Shown piece after piece: positions 1 to 6,539 of a stretch of 9,973 nt of DNA; position 1 is the first letter of the stretch; each line of letters opens with the position of its first letter. Source of the DNA: Lysobacterales bacterium (GTDB taxonomy: Bacteria > Pseudomonadota > Gammaproteobacteria > Xanthomonadales > SZUA-36); NCBI GenBank assembly GCA_029287515.1, contig JARFQZ010000241.1, positions 1-9,973 on the forward strand, read 5' to 3'. Both the position numbers and the translations under genes were made by a program. The notes under the pieces are model-generated. The model saw only the letters and a program-made list of their open reading frames with translations, was not told the DNA's origin and ran no database searches.

Positions 1-783
1 TCCGCGGTTGAGCGTGATGAAGGCGAGGCGGCTTTTCGCTGCACCGGAGGGCTGTTCTGCGGGGCGCAGAGGATCCGCAGTATCCAGCATTTTGCGTCCC
101 GCCGGGCGATGGATATTGAAGGCCTGGGCGAGAAACTGGTCGTCCAGCTGGTGGAGGCCGGAATGGTCGAGTCCATTGCTGACCTTTACCGGCTGGATCG
201 TGAGCAGTTGGTCAGCCTCGAGAGAATGGGCGAAAAATCAGCCGACAACCTCCTGGAGGAGCTTGAAAAAAGTAAAAACCCCGAGCTGGACCGGCTGTTA
301 TATGCAATGGGAATCCGGGAAGTGGGTGAAGTGACCGCGCGGTCACTGGCGAAGCACTTTGGAACACTGGAAGCCCTGGTGGAGGCCGATGAAGAAGACC
401 TTATCGAAGTTGAAGATGTCGGCCCGGTGGTCGCCAGCCACGTGCACGCATTTTTTCGCGAGCAGCACAACACCGATGTCATCGCTGCGCTGCAGCAGGC
501 CGGCATGCATTGGCAAGCCGTTGAGGAAAGTGGCGGGGAGCAGCCGCTCGCAGGCCAGGCCTGGGTTTTGACGGGCACACTCAGCATGCCCAGGGCCCGG
601 GCGAAGAACCTGCTGGAATCGTTGGGGGCCAGGGTTACGGGCAGCGTGTCATCCAGGACTTCTGTCGTGCTGGCGGGTGAGGCGGCGGGTTCAAAACTGC
701 GAAAGGCGGAAAAGCTGGGTGTCGAAATCGTTGATGAAGAAGCGTTCAGGGCTCTGCTGGAGTCTCACGGCGTAGCGCCCTGA
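1..783 (+). CDS. ligA: NAD+-dependent DNA ligase LigA, C-terminal part (5' end outside window)
   Basis: This is the last 260 residues of the replication and repair ligase that seals nicks using NAD+. The reading frame is open from base 1, so the start lies upstream. Residues 14 and 20 of the fragment are the last two cysteines of the Cys4 zinc finger (motif RCTGGLFCGAQR). Helix-hairpin-helix repeats follow (RRAMDIEGLGEKL, MGIREVGEVTARSLAKHFG, IEVEDVGPVVA), and a BRCT domain occupies roughly residues 180-258 (AWVLTGTLSMPRARAK, then GSKLRKAEKLGV). The adenylation and OB domains are not in the window. The 3' end overlaps the convergent lipoprotein gene by 38 bp, and no terminator is visible between them. 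The family assignment is very secure from domain order and motif spacing. Confidence 0.97.
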   Translation, partial: SAVERDEGEAAFRCTGGLFCGAQRIRSIQHFASRRAMDIEGLGEKLVVQLVEAGMVESIADLYRLDREQLVSLERMGEKSADNLLEELEKSKNPELDRLLYAMGIREVGEVTARSLAKHFGTLEALVEADEEDLIEVEDVGPVVASHVHAFFREQHNTDVIAALQQAGMHWQAVEESGGEQPLAGQAWVLTGTLSMPRARAKNLLESLGARVTGSVSSRTSVVLAGEAAGSKLRKAEKLGVEIVDEEAFRALLESHGVAP

Positions 784-1711
784 ATACAGCATCATCCAGG
801 TCCAGGCGGTGCAACGGCGCCGGCCGCCTTTCGGTGGCAACGTAGACGGATTCCTGGTCATGGCTGAATGCCACGGCTTCATCGTGCAGGCCCGGCGGCC
901 CTCTGAATTCCACAGGTTTCCGCTGAAATGCTTCCAGCCAGGATTCCTGTTTTTTACGCTCGTAAAGGTAAAGGCTGCGGTAAGTAAGGACAGCGGCCAG
1001 GCGGCCGTCGCTGGAAATGTCCATGCCGGTGGGTTGTGAAACCCATAATCCGCGTTTAGGGCTCGACAGGAGGTCAGAGCGGGTGGGGCGAGGTAAAGGA
1101 TGAATTTCACCCAGGAACTCGGCTTCAAGCTCCTGCTCAACCAGGGCGAGTTCCCTGGGGATGCCGTAAAGCCTTGGCGGCACGTCCCGTTTGCTCAGAA
1201 ACAGGATCATGTCGCTGTGCGGATCCCAGGCCATGGATTCGACGTCCCTGGGGCCGTCCGGATAACGGATGTCGAGTTTGTGGACTGGCCTGACCTTACC
1301 CTCGAAGTCGGCCGGATCAGGCTCTTCGATAAAGTACAGGCGCACGCTGTTGCGCGTTCCCATGTTGTCGCCGGTGTCGCCCACCACCAGCAACGGGAAA
1401 TCATCCATTACGCGTGTAATGTCTTCCCAGTCCCTGTTCTTTGCTTTCTTGACCTTCATTCTGCCAAGATTGCGACCCGTATTGTCGATGGCAAAAAGAT
1501 GATCGCCACCGTCGTTGTGCAGAAAAAACACACCGTTATTACCGGCTACTATTCCACTGGCTTCGTTGAGTTTCTTATGCTCGAGTTCGCCGACCTGTTT
1601 GAACACGGGGCCCGGCTCGGCTTGATCCGGAGTGTCTGCCGGGCCACAAGCCGTGATTCCCGAACCCGACATGACCATGAAAAGCAAGAACTTGATGGAA
1701 ACGGGCTTCAT
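746..1711 (-). CDS. Putative beta-propeller-like lipoprotein of unknown function
   Basis: The protein has 321 residues. The ATG at 1711 is chosen over an upstream in-frame candidate at 1786 because it begins a lipoprotein signal peptide: basic MKPVSIK, a hydrophobic stretch and the lipobox ITAC with the lipidated Cys at residue 22. The residue after Cys is Gly, which suggests outer-membrane sorting. The mature part carries motifs such as NEASGIV, FFLHNDGGDHLFAID, RDWEDITRV and VVGDTGDN, then ESMAWDP, MDISSDGR and EAVAFSHD. These recurrent strands resemble secreted beta-propeller proteins of the phytase/SdiA-regulated-like kind, but I cannot name a function. The start codon overlaps the stop of the upstream hydrolase remnant (ATGA), and no good Shine-Dalgarno stands at the usual distance, so translation is probably coupled. 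Confidence 0.85.
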   Translation of the reverse strand: MKPVSIKFLLFMVMSGSGITACGPADTPDQAEPGPVFKQVGELEHKKLNEASGIVAGNNGVFFLHNDGGDHLFAIDNTGRNLGRMKVKKAKNRDWEDITRVMDDFPLLVVGDTGDNMGTRNSVRLYFIEEPDPADFEGKVRPVHKLDIRYPDGPRDVESMAWDPHSDMILFLSKRDVPPRLYGIPRELALVEQELEAEFLGEIHPLPRPTRSDLLSSPKRGLWVSQPTGMDISSDGRLAAVLTYRSLYLYERKKQESWLEAFQRKPVEFRGPPGLHDEAVAFSHDQESVYVATERRPAPLHRLDLDDAVFRALRRETPAEP

Positions 1712-1854
1712 CGCCGGAGCATAAAGTCCTCTATGGCACGGGTGACGGCTGCGGGTTGTTCGATACAGGACGAATGCCCGGCACACAGCGTATCCATGTC
1801 ATAACCGGATTCTTCGTACCAGATACGGGCGCCGTTGATGTGTTTGAAGGGCAA
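1708..1854 (-). pseudogene. Alpha/beta hydrolase remnant with internal deletion (48 codons)
   Basis: One frame is open from a TTG at 1854 to the TGA at 1708. Its first part (HINGARIWYEESG) reads like the N-terminal strand of an alpha/beta hydrolase, as in enol-lactonase and haloperoxidase relatives. Its last part (AGHSSCIEQPAAVTRAIEDF) reads like the C-terminus of the same fold, including the catalytic His of the GH motif. The roughly 200 residues expected between them, with the HG oxyanion region, the GxSxG nucleophile and the catalytic Asp, are missing, so no hydrolase activity is possible. An AGGAG overlapping the mscS stop codon lies 5 nt before the TTG, so the remnant may still be translated and pass ribosomes to the lipoprotein gene. 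It could instead be an assembly artefact or a genuine new small gene. Confidence 0.6.
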
Positions 1855-1862
1855 GCTCGCTC

Positions 1863-3116
1863 CTATTCAGAGTTCTCAGACTGCGATATCACGGGCGCCA
1901 TGGCAGGCTCATTACCATCACGCATCGCGCGGTAATGGGGCGAGGTAATTTCAACGCCGGCGGTGTGGAAGGCATCCAGTATATTGGCGTGGAGGTCGGA
2001 GTAGATCATCGGCCGGCGGTCTGCCCTGCGGGTGAAAGCATTGAGTTCATAGGCCACGTAGTTGTCATCGAGCGAAGTTTGCAGGACGAACGGTTTGGGA
2101 TCTTCTTCGATATCCGTTGTGGCTGCTGCCGCTGAAAGCAGCAATTGCTGCACGGTTGGCCAGGGAACATCGTAGCCGATGGTCACCCCGGTATGCAGGG
2201 TGATGCCGGCTTTCTTGGCCTGGGTCGAGTAGTTGATTACCTTGTCGGACATGATCGAGGCATTGGGCATGGAAACCACGACGTTCTTGGGTGTCTTGAT
2301 GCGGGTGACGAAGGCCGTGCGTTCAGTGATCTTGCCCTCGGTGCCGGAAATGTTGACGTAGTCTCCCACGCGGAAGGCGCGTGTATAGGTAATCACGATA
2401 CCGGCCACCACGTTTGCCACCGCGGTCGTTGAGCCGAGTGACAGCAGAACACCAACGAAGATCGATACGCCCTGGAATGCCGGAGAGTCCGATCCCGGCA
2501 GGTAGGGAAACACGACCACGACAGTCATCGCGATGATCAGCAGGCGCAGCAGGCTGTAACTGGTCGACGACCATTCCGGGTAAAATCCCGGCACCTTGAT
2601 CCGCTGCCGTTCCACTCCTTCGAAAATAAGCCGGCAGAGGCGAATGATCGCGTACGCAATGCCGATAATGACAACGGCCGTAAAAAAGTCCGGCAGGTAT
2701 GCAACAAAAGCGTTCCACATGCCGCCGATGATGTCGCTGACAAAACCGGCGATCGCTTCGGAGGCATCCCGGGTCCATTCGAACAGGCCCAGTGCGGTAT
2801 TGAGAAAGGCAAAAATGATCCAGAGCCTCAGGAACCAGCTGATGGCCATCAGCGTGCTGTTCAGGATCATGGCCACTTCCCTGGCGGAAAGTATTTCCTG
2901 TTTCTGAATTCGAAGAGGCTGTACCTGGCTGTCTTCTTTCAGGACTCGCCTGGAGAGTCTTTTGAATACCCGGAAAACGATGAAATAGAACAGCCAGTAA
3001 ACAAAGATGGTGAAGAGCACGAGCACTACATTGGTGATCAGCAGGGCCCTGGCGGTATCGCCCAGCAGTCCCTGCAGGAAGTCCTGTAAGGCCTGGATCA
3101 GCGTCAACATGTACAT
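1863..3116 (-). CDS. MscS-family mechanosensitive ion channel
   Basis: The protein has 417 residues and is an inner-membrane channel expected to open under membrane tension to release solutes in hypo-osmotic shock. Hydrophobic segments lie at about 24-48, 83-112, 136-162, 186-206 and 215-245. The last is the pore helix and leads into the MscS signature (VGVLLSLGSTTAVANVVAG, then AFRVGDYVNISGTEGKI). A beta domain (TRIKTPKNVVVSMPNASI) and the alpha/beta C-terminal vestibule domain, ending in AFHTAGVEITSPHYRAMRDG, follow. It has more membrane segments than E. coli MscS (three), as in the larger subfamilies. The ATG at 3116 is chosen over that at 3110 because GGAGG stands 7 nt before it. It lies 85 bp after the SYLF gene, with a strong hairpin between, and ends 8 bp before the hydrolase remnant. 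Confidence 0.93.
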   Translation of the reverse strand: MYMLTLIQALQDFLQGLLGDTARALLITNVVLVLFTIFVYWLFYFIVFRVFKRLSRRVLKEDSQVQPLRIQKQEILSAREVAMILNSTLMAISWFLRLWIIFAFLNTALGLFEWTRDASEAIAGFVSDIIGGMWNAFVAYLPDFFTAVVIIGIAYAIIRLCRLIFEGVERQRIKVPGFYPEWSSTSYSLLRLLIIAMTVVVVFPYLPGSDSPAFQGVSIFVGVLLSLGSTTAVANVVAGIVITYTRAFRVGDYVNISGTEGKITERTAFVTRIKTPKNVVVSMPNASIMSDKVINYSTQAKKAGITLHTGVTIGYDVPWPTVQQLLLSAAAATTDIEEDPKPFVLQTSLDDNYVAYELNAFTRRADRRPMIYSDLHANILDAFHTAGVEITSPHYRAMRDGNEPAMAPVISQSENSE

Positions 3117-3163
3117 GGTGATTCCTCCGGGTTCAGCCCATCAGCCGATTGCGGGGAGAATGA

Positions 3164-3186
3164 GGGCGCCGGGCAGGCCGGCGCCC
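3164..3186 (-). terminator. GC-rich hairpin between SYLF and mscS genes, without a T-run
   Basis: A perfect 9-bp inverted repeat (GGGCGCCGG / CCGGCGCCC) with a 5-nt loop lies between the stop of the SYLF gene and the start of mscS. On the transcribed minus strand it is followed by TCATTCTCC, not by a T-run. It is therefore not a convincing intrinsic terminator. It may act as a partial terminator, a processing site, or an RNA-stability element that sets different levels for the upstream and downstream genes. Confidence 0.4.
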
Positions 3187-3201
3187 GGAATGTTGCTGGG
3201 T

Positions 3202-3753
3202 TTAATCAGCCGTTTTCTCTTTCGGCGTGTATTTGAACCGTTGCCCGCCAACCGAACCCTCAAACATCAGTCCGCCGGCGGCGTGCGTGAAGATGGCAAC
3301 GCCGGAGTCATAGGCGGCATCGGCCGAGGCGCCTGCGGTAATCGCAACGGCAGACGCCTGGGCACCGAATTCGAAATTGCCTCGTTTGAAGTGCCCGACT
3401 GCTGTGTCATCCCTGAAGAAAATGAACTGGGCGTATTTCTGCCCGCCCAGCTGCAAACCGATGGTGGCCTGCGACATGCTGGTGTATCCATCCACTTTAC
3501 CGTCGACGATTACCAGCCCCTTGCCGTAGGCGCCTCCAATGACCAGGCCGCCTTTCCCGACACTGGGGAAGACAGCGTAGCCGGCTGCATTTTCAAAAAA
3601 GGTTTCGATTCCCGGGTCTGCCTTTTTGATTGCGATGATGGCTCTTTGTACATCAAGCTCCATGCGGTCGTTGAGATCTGGCTCGAAAGCATGGGCGGGT
3701 GCGGCCAGTGCAGCCAGCATCAGGGCAACCCAGGTTGCAAAAACTTTTTTCAT
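3202..3753 (-). CDS. Exported SYLF-domain (DUF500/Ysc84-like) protein, paralogue 1
   Basis: The protein has 183 residues. The start is the ATG at 3753 (MKKVFATWVAL), with AAGGA 8 nt upstream, and not a TTG at 3777. It begins a signal peptide cut after AHA at about residue 22, so the product is periplasmic. The rest is a SYLF domain: AAGYAVFPSVGKGGLVIGGA, SMSQATIGLQLGGQ, FIFF.DD, AGASADAAYDSGVAIFTHAAG and EGSVGGQRFKY. SYLF proteins bind phosphoinositides or actin in eukaryotes, and the role of the bacterial exported form is not established. It starts 27 bp after the stop of a second, very similar gene, so the two arose by tandem duplication and are probably cotranscribed. Confidence 0.9.
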   Translation of the reverse strand: MKKVFATWVALMLAALAAPAHAFEPDLNDRMELDVQRAIIAIKKADPGIETFFENAAGYAVFPSVGKGGLVIGGAYGKGLVIVDGKVDGYTSMSQATIGLQLGGQKYAQFIFFRDDTAVGHFKRGNFEFGAQASAVAITAGASADAAYDSGVAIFTHAAGGLMFEGSVGGQRFKYTPKEKTAD

Positions 3754-3780
3754 TATCTGAATCCTTGTTCTGGTCAACCG

Positions 3781-4317
3781 TTACAGTGGTTCGTAGCTGA
3801 ATTTCTGTCCGCCAACGGAAGCTTCGGCCATCGCGCCACCGCCGACATTGGTGAAGACGGCTACACCCTTGTTGTAATTGGCATCAGCGGAGGCGCCCAG
3901 GGTTACCACGACCGCAGAAAGTTGTGCGCTGGTTTCCCAATTGCCCCGCTGAAAATGGCCGAGCGCTACATCGTCCTTGAAAAAAATGAACTGCGAGTAC
4001 ACCTGTCCGCCGATCTGCAGGCCAACGGTCGCCTGGCTCAGGGAAGTTTTACCGACGGCATTGTCGCCGACAATGACAAGGCCCTTGCCGTGGGCGCCGC
4101 CCACCACGAGGCCACCTTTACCTACTGATGGAAACACGGCGTAACCCGCTGCCCCGTCAAAGAACTTTTCCATCCCGGGGTCAACCTTTTTGACGTCCAG
4201 GATGGCCTTGGCTACCGCCAGTTGCATTTCGTCACTGGTATCGGGTTCGAAAGCCCAGAGGGCCGCCGGGGATGCGATAAAGAAAAACAATACTGCGAAA
4301 AGCGCTATTTTGCGCAT
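3781..4317 (-). CDS. Exported SYLF-domain (DUF500/Ysc84-like) protein, paralogue 2
   Basis: The protein has 178 residues. The ATG at 4317 (MRKIALFAVLFFF) is preceded by AGGAG at 7 nt and begins a signal peptide ending near ALWA (residue 22). The mature protein starts FEPD like its neighbour and carries the same blocks: AAGYAVFPSVGKGGLVVGGA, SLSQATVGLQIGGQ, FIFFKDD, LGASADANYNKGVAVFTNVGG and EASVGGQKFSY. It stops at the SYEPL end, without the charged tail of paralogue 1. It lies 57 bp downstream of the AraC-family gene and may be first in the envelope operon. A CRP-like palindrome sits in that gap. The family is certain; the cellular function is not known. Confidence 0.9.
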   Translation of the reverse strand: MRKIALFAVLFFFIASPAALWAFEPDTSDEMQLAVAKAILDVKKVDPGMEKFFDGAAGYAVFPSVGKGGLVVGGAHGKGLVIVGDNAVGKTSLSQATVGLQIGGQVYSQFIFFKDDVALGHFQRGNWETSAQLSAVVVTLGASADANYNKGVAVFTNVGGGAMAEASVGGQKFSYEPL

Positions 4318-4348
4318 GGTATCTCTCCTGGTGAGTTGGTCGATCAAT

Positions 4349-4364
4349 CGTGAAGTAAATCACA
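4349..4364. promoter_or_regulatory. Putative CRP/Vfr/Clp-type operator
   Basis: On the minus strand the site reads TGTGA-TTTACT-TCACG, which matches nine of the ten fixed bases of the CRP consensus TGTGA-N6-TCACA. It lies between the AraC-family stop and the SYLF start. Its centre is about 40 bp before the SYLF ATG, so classical class II activation would put the transcript start almost on the start codon. If it is real, repression, or control of a promoter further upstream, is easier to fit. Confidence 0.4.
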
Positions 4365-4374
4365 TCGGCAGGGC

Positions 4375-5367
4375 TTACGCCACACCCTGTCGCACTTCGC
4401 TCGGGGGTTTGCCGGTCCATCCTTTGTAAGCCCGGGAAAACGAGCTGACCTCGGAAAAACCGAGCATGAAGGATATCTCCGTCAGCGTCTTGCTGCGGTC
4501 CTGGATATACTGTTGTGCAAGTTCTTTTCGAACTTCCGTCAGTAACTGTTTGAAAGAGGTGTCTTCTTTTTGAAGTTTGCGGTGTAGATTCCGGGGCGTT
4601 GTGTGCATCTCATCGGCAATCAACGCCTCGGTTACGACGCCATTTGCCAGGCCGTCGATGATGGCGGCCTTGACCCGGTTGACGATGTCCTGCTTTTCGT
4701 TATGCGCCAGGTACTTGACGACAATGTGCTCGTTCAGCTTTGCCAACTGGTCGTTGGAACCGGTCAGCCGCCGGTCGGCATCTTCCAGTCGCACCACGAA
4801 AGTGGTTGCGTCGCAGTTGAACTCGATCGCGCAGCGGAAGAGCTCATAGTAATAACCTGAATCTTCCGGTTCGGGTTGCTTCATCCTGATCCTGGCCGGG
4901 TTGAAATCTTCTCCCGCAATCATTCTGCAGAACCGGGTCACTGCCGCAAGCTGCCCGTTTTCCCTGATGCGCTTGTTCAGCAAGGGCATATGGGCGTCCA
5001 TCCTGACATAGAAAAACTCATCATCTTCATCCAGATCGATGGTCAGTTTCTCCTGTATCACCCGGGCATAACGGCTCAGCCGCTGGAAGCCTGTCCGCAG
5101 GCTGGAACTGGCCAGCCAGGCAAAACCCAGCGCGCCCAGGTGAGCGGGCCTGCAAAATTCAGCGCCTTTCAATCCGAAATACGGGTCGCCGGAAAGTTTG
5201 GCGGCTTTCACATCCAGCCGCTGATAGCGTTCCAGCGGAATACGGGCGCCCGAATCAAACATCGTTTCAGGTTCGATGCCTTCTTCTCTGAACAAGGGTT
5301 CCGGATCGATCCCGTAACCTTTCAGTTGTTCCCAGAGAGCCCCCAGGGCTGGAGCAAAAATGGTCAT
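4375..5367 (-). CDS. AraC-family transcriptional regulator (arabinose-binding-like N-domain), copy 1
   Basis: The protein has 330 residues. The ATG at 5367 has AGGAA about 7 nt upstream. The N-terminal two thirds match the arabinose-binding-like domain of AraC-type regulators such as OruR (GIDPEPLF, LGALGFAWLASSSL, YYYELFRC.IEF). The C-terminal part has two helix-turn-helix motifs, at about 245-266 (ALIADEMHTTPRNLHRKLQ) and 296-317 (LTEISFMLGFSEVSSFSRAY), closed by WTGKPPSEVR. Such proteins usually bind a small molecule and activate an adjacent operon. It is divergent from the small gene at 5535 and is a paralogue of the regulator at 7330-8331: 39 of 58 residues are identical over the region from TSFK to the PSE.R motif. 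The effector is unknown. The SYLF gene follows by 57 bp and may be cotranscribed. Confidence 0.93.
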   Translation of the reverse strand: MTIFAPALGALWEQLKGYGIDPEPLFREEGIEPETMFDSGARIPLERYQRLDVKAAKLSGDPYFGLKGAEFCRPAHLGALGFAWLASSSLRTGFQRLSRYARVIQEKLTIDLDEDDEFFYVRMDAHMPLLNKRIRENGQLAAVTRFCRMIAGEDFNPARIRMKQPEPEDSGYYYELFRCAIEFNCDATTFVVRLEDADRRLTGSNDQLAKLNEHIVVKYLAHNEKQDIVNRVKAAIIDGLANGVVTEALIADEMHTTPRNLHRKLQKEDTSFKQLLTEVRKELAQQYIQDRSKTLTEISFMLGFSEVSSFSRAYKGWTGKPPSEVRQGVA

Positions 5368-5473
5368 CTACGCGCTTCCTCGGGCAGGTGGACTTCAGTG
5401 CTCATTCTGTCTGAGCATGGCCGATGGCGTCAACAGCTTGTCCGTTGCAGTCAAGAACAGCAGGGAGGCGCTC

Positions 5474-5479
5474 ATTATA
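5474..5479 (-). promoter_or_regulatory. -10 box candidate for AraC copy 1
   Basis: The minus strand reads TATAAT, the sigma-70 consensus, preceded directly by GATTGAAC. The -35 region, 16-18 bp upstream, does not resemble TTGACA, so the promoter would depend on an activator or be weak. Confidence 0.4.
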
Positions 5480-5491
5480 GTTCAATCCGTA

Positions 5492-5516
5492 ACCGGTGCT
5501 TCCTCTGGGCACTGGT
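5492..5516. repeat. Imperfect inverted repeat in the leader of the 85-aa gene
   Basis: The arms ACCGGTGC (5492-5499) and GCACTGGT (5509-5516) pair at 7 of 8 positions around a 9-nt loop, and end about 18 nt before the ATG of the 85-aa gene. It could be an operator for the adjacent AraC protein or an RNA hairpin. AraC proteins more often use direct repeats, so the role is open. Confidence 0.3.
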
Positions 5517-5534
5517 CGTTGCAAGGGAATTTTA

Positions 5535-5792
5535 ATGGCCATCAGTAAATGTAAAGACCCCGAAGGGCAAGGAGCATCAGGCGTTGGGCGGGGCATCACC
5601 GAAGCCCTGCTGCGCACTGAAATAGGTTTCTGGCGCGACATGATCGCTTCCTGCGGGGATACCGAACCGCCTGACAGCATCGAGCGGATGCAACACGCCC
5701 TGGCCCTGGCTGAATTGCGCCTGGGCCATTTGTGCGAGAACCAGCCCTCAAATGTATTTCACATCGATACGGCGCGAGGAGACGTCAAATGA
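5535..5792 (+). CDS. Small protein of unknown function, divergent from AraC copy 1
   Basis: The protein has 85 residues and belongs to no family I recognise. The ATG at 5535 has AAGGGA 6 nt upstream, which fixes the start. Residues 28-66 (TEIGFWRDMIASC, PPDSIERMQHALALAELRL) align without gaps to residues 9-47 of the small protein encoded at 8476-8646, with 17 of 39 identical. The conserved pattern is TEI.FW.DM, PP, RMQ.A, LAE..L. It predicts a helix, a Pro-Pro turn and a second amphipathic helix, with no signal peptide or membrane segment, so the protein is probably cytoplasmic. The N-terminal 27 residues are polar, Gly-rich and unconserved. Its stop overlaps the start of the 217-aa gene (ATGA), so the two are translated together. 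Confidence 0.8.
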   Translation: MAISKCKDPEGQGASGVGRGITEALLRTEIGFWRDMIASCGDTEPPDSIERMQHALALAELRLGHLCENQPSNVFHIDTARGDVK

Positions 5793-6442
5793 ATGCCAAT
5801 CTGAATTTCGAAGTGCTCTTCAATCAGCTGCCGGAACCGGAACTCTGGAGTCTCCTGCAGGAAGTTATCGACGCTGAAGTCGAACTCGATGACCGCTCGG
5901 TCTTACAGTTGGATGACCGGATGCAGGGATTTTTGTTCCTGCAGGAATACGTGGTCAATCGCGAGGCCAGGATCCGCTTTGCGATGTCACCCCGGCACAT
6001 GACCTATTTGCGCGATGCCGCAGGCAGCCGCAATGTCTGGATGGACGACGAAGAATTTGCCGCCCTGGTGAACGCCGATGACCCGGTCACCCTGGCCTGT
6101 TTTGCACGCTGCGAGCAGATGAAGCCGCATCACCTGGCCTATATCGAGCACAAACTGGGCGTGGATCCGCATCGTGATGAAATGCTGGCGTCGTCCTATG
6201 ACACGCGGATCACTCTGAAAAAGGCGCTGGAATTCCAGGGCAACACCTGGGAAATGGCGCTGTTCCGCCTGGCCAGGACGGCGCTTGAAGGCTCAAAAGG
6301 AGATGCTCGTGAACTCTGGCAAGGGTACCTGAACCTCAAGAACATGGACGAAAAAACCGTGCGGGAGCTGTTGCTGGACGCGGGTCTGTCAACAGGGCGT
6401 CCGGTGCGGACAAGCGCGGGAACGGCTGAATCCATACACTGA
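5789..6442 (+). CDS. Conserved-looking hypothetical protein, 217 aa, coupled to the 85-aa gene
   Basis: The ATG at 5789 overlaps the preceding stop by 4 bp and has GAGGAGA 6 nt upstream, so it is preferred to an in-frame start inside the upstream gene. The protein is acidic, rich in Leu and Glu, and appears all-helical, with no signal peptide or membrane helix. Visible blocks are LPEPELWSLLQEVIDAE (14-30), FLFLQEYVVNREARIRFAM (48-66), MKPHHLAYIEHKLGVDPHRD (111-130) and LKKALEFQGNTWEMALFRLA (143-162). The unstructured tail is rich in Ser, Thr and Arg. I do not recognise a family or catalytic motif. It probably works with the 85-aa protein under the divergent AraC regulator. No counterpart follows the second small gene at 8476-8646. 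A terminator lies 55 bp downstream. Confidence 0.85.
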   Translation: MNANLNFEVLFNQLPEPELWSLLQEVIDAEVELDDRSVLQLDDRMQGFLFLQEYVVNREARIRFAMSPRHMTYLRDAAGSRNVWMDDEEFAALVNADDPVTLACFARCEQMKPHHLAYIEHKLGVDPHRDEMLASSYDTRITLKKALEFQGNTWEMALFRLARTALEGSKGDARELWQGYLNLKNMDEKTVRELLLDAGLSTGRPVRTSAGTAESIH

Positions 6443-6496
6443 AAATCCAGGTTGATACATGGCCTGGGTCTCTCTCAAGAAATAGTGTGTGCATTG

Positions 6497-6525
6497 AGGG
6501 GCAGGAATCTGCCCCTTTCTTTTTT
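6497..6525 (+). terminator. Intrinsic terminator after the 217-aa gene / possible attenuator of the next gene
   Basis: A perfect 8-bp stem (AGGGGCAG / CTGCCCCT) with a GAAT loop is followed by TTCTTTTTT. This is a strong rho-independent terminator. It ends directly against the CAGGAG Shine-Dalgarno of the 74-aa gene, leaving no room for a promoter between them. Confidence 0.85.
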
Positions 6526-6539
6526 CAGGAGAAACGTCA

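Larger units (their letters stand above)
5368..5534. promoter_or_regulatory. Divergent control region, AraC copy 1 / 85-aa protein
   Basis: This is a 167-bp gap between two divergent genes. On the minus strand a perfect TATAAT lies at 5479-5474, directly after GATTGAAC, giving about 100 nt of leader to the regulator. I see no good -35 box, which would fit a promoter needing an activator. The 9-mer GATTGAACT (minus strand, 5487-5479) recurs in the control region of the second module. An imperfect inverted repeat with 8-bp arms, 7 of them paired (ACCGGTGC / GCACTGGT, 5492-5516), lies in the leader of the 85-aa gene. Confidence 0.5.

Noticed and set aside
1712..1786. Upstream in-frame extension of the lipoprotein
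   Set aside because: The extra 25 residues are Arg-rich and overlap the hydrolase remnant. Starting at 1711 gives a proper lipoprotein signal.
1100..1804. Plus-strand open frame of 234 codons opposite the lipoprotein gene
   Set aside because: It is antisense to the lipoprotein and the hydrolase remnant, has no Shine-Dalgarno and no family motif. The minus-strand frame has a lipobox and conserved blocks.
3007..4128. Long plus-strand open frame (373 codons) across the SYLF genes
   Set aside because: It runs antisense to two clear SYLF proteins and part of mscS, has no recognisable domain, and its sequence is explained by the codon bias of the genes beneath it.
4876..5535. Plus-strand open frame of 219 codons opposite AraC copy 1
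   Set aside because: It is a shadow of a well-supported regulator and runs through the divergent promoter region.
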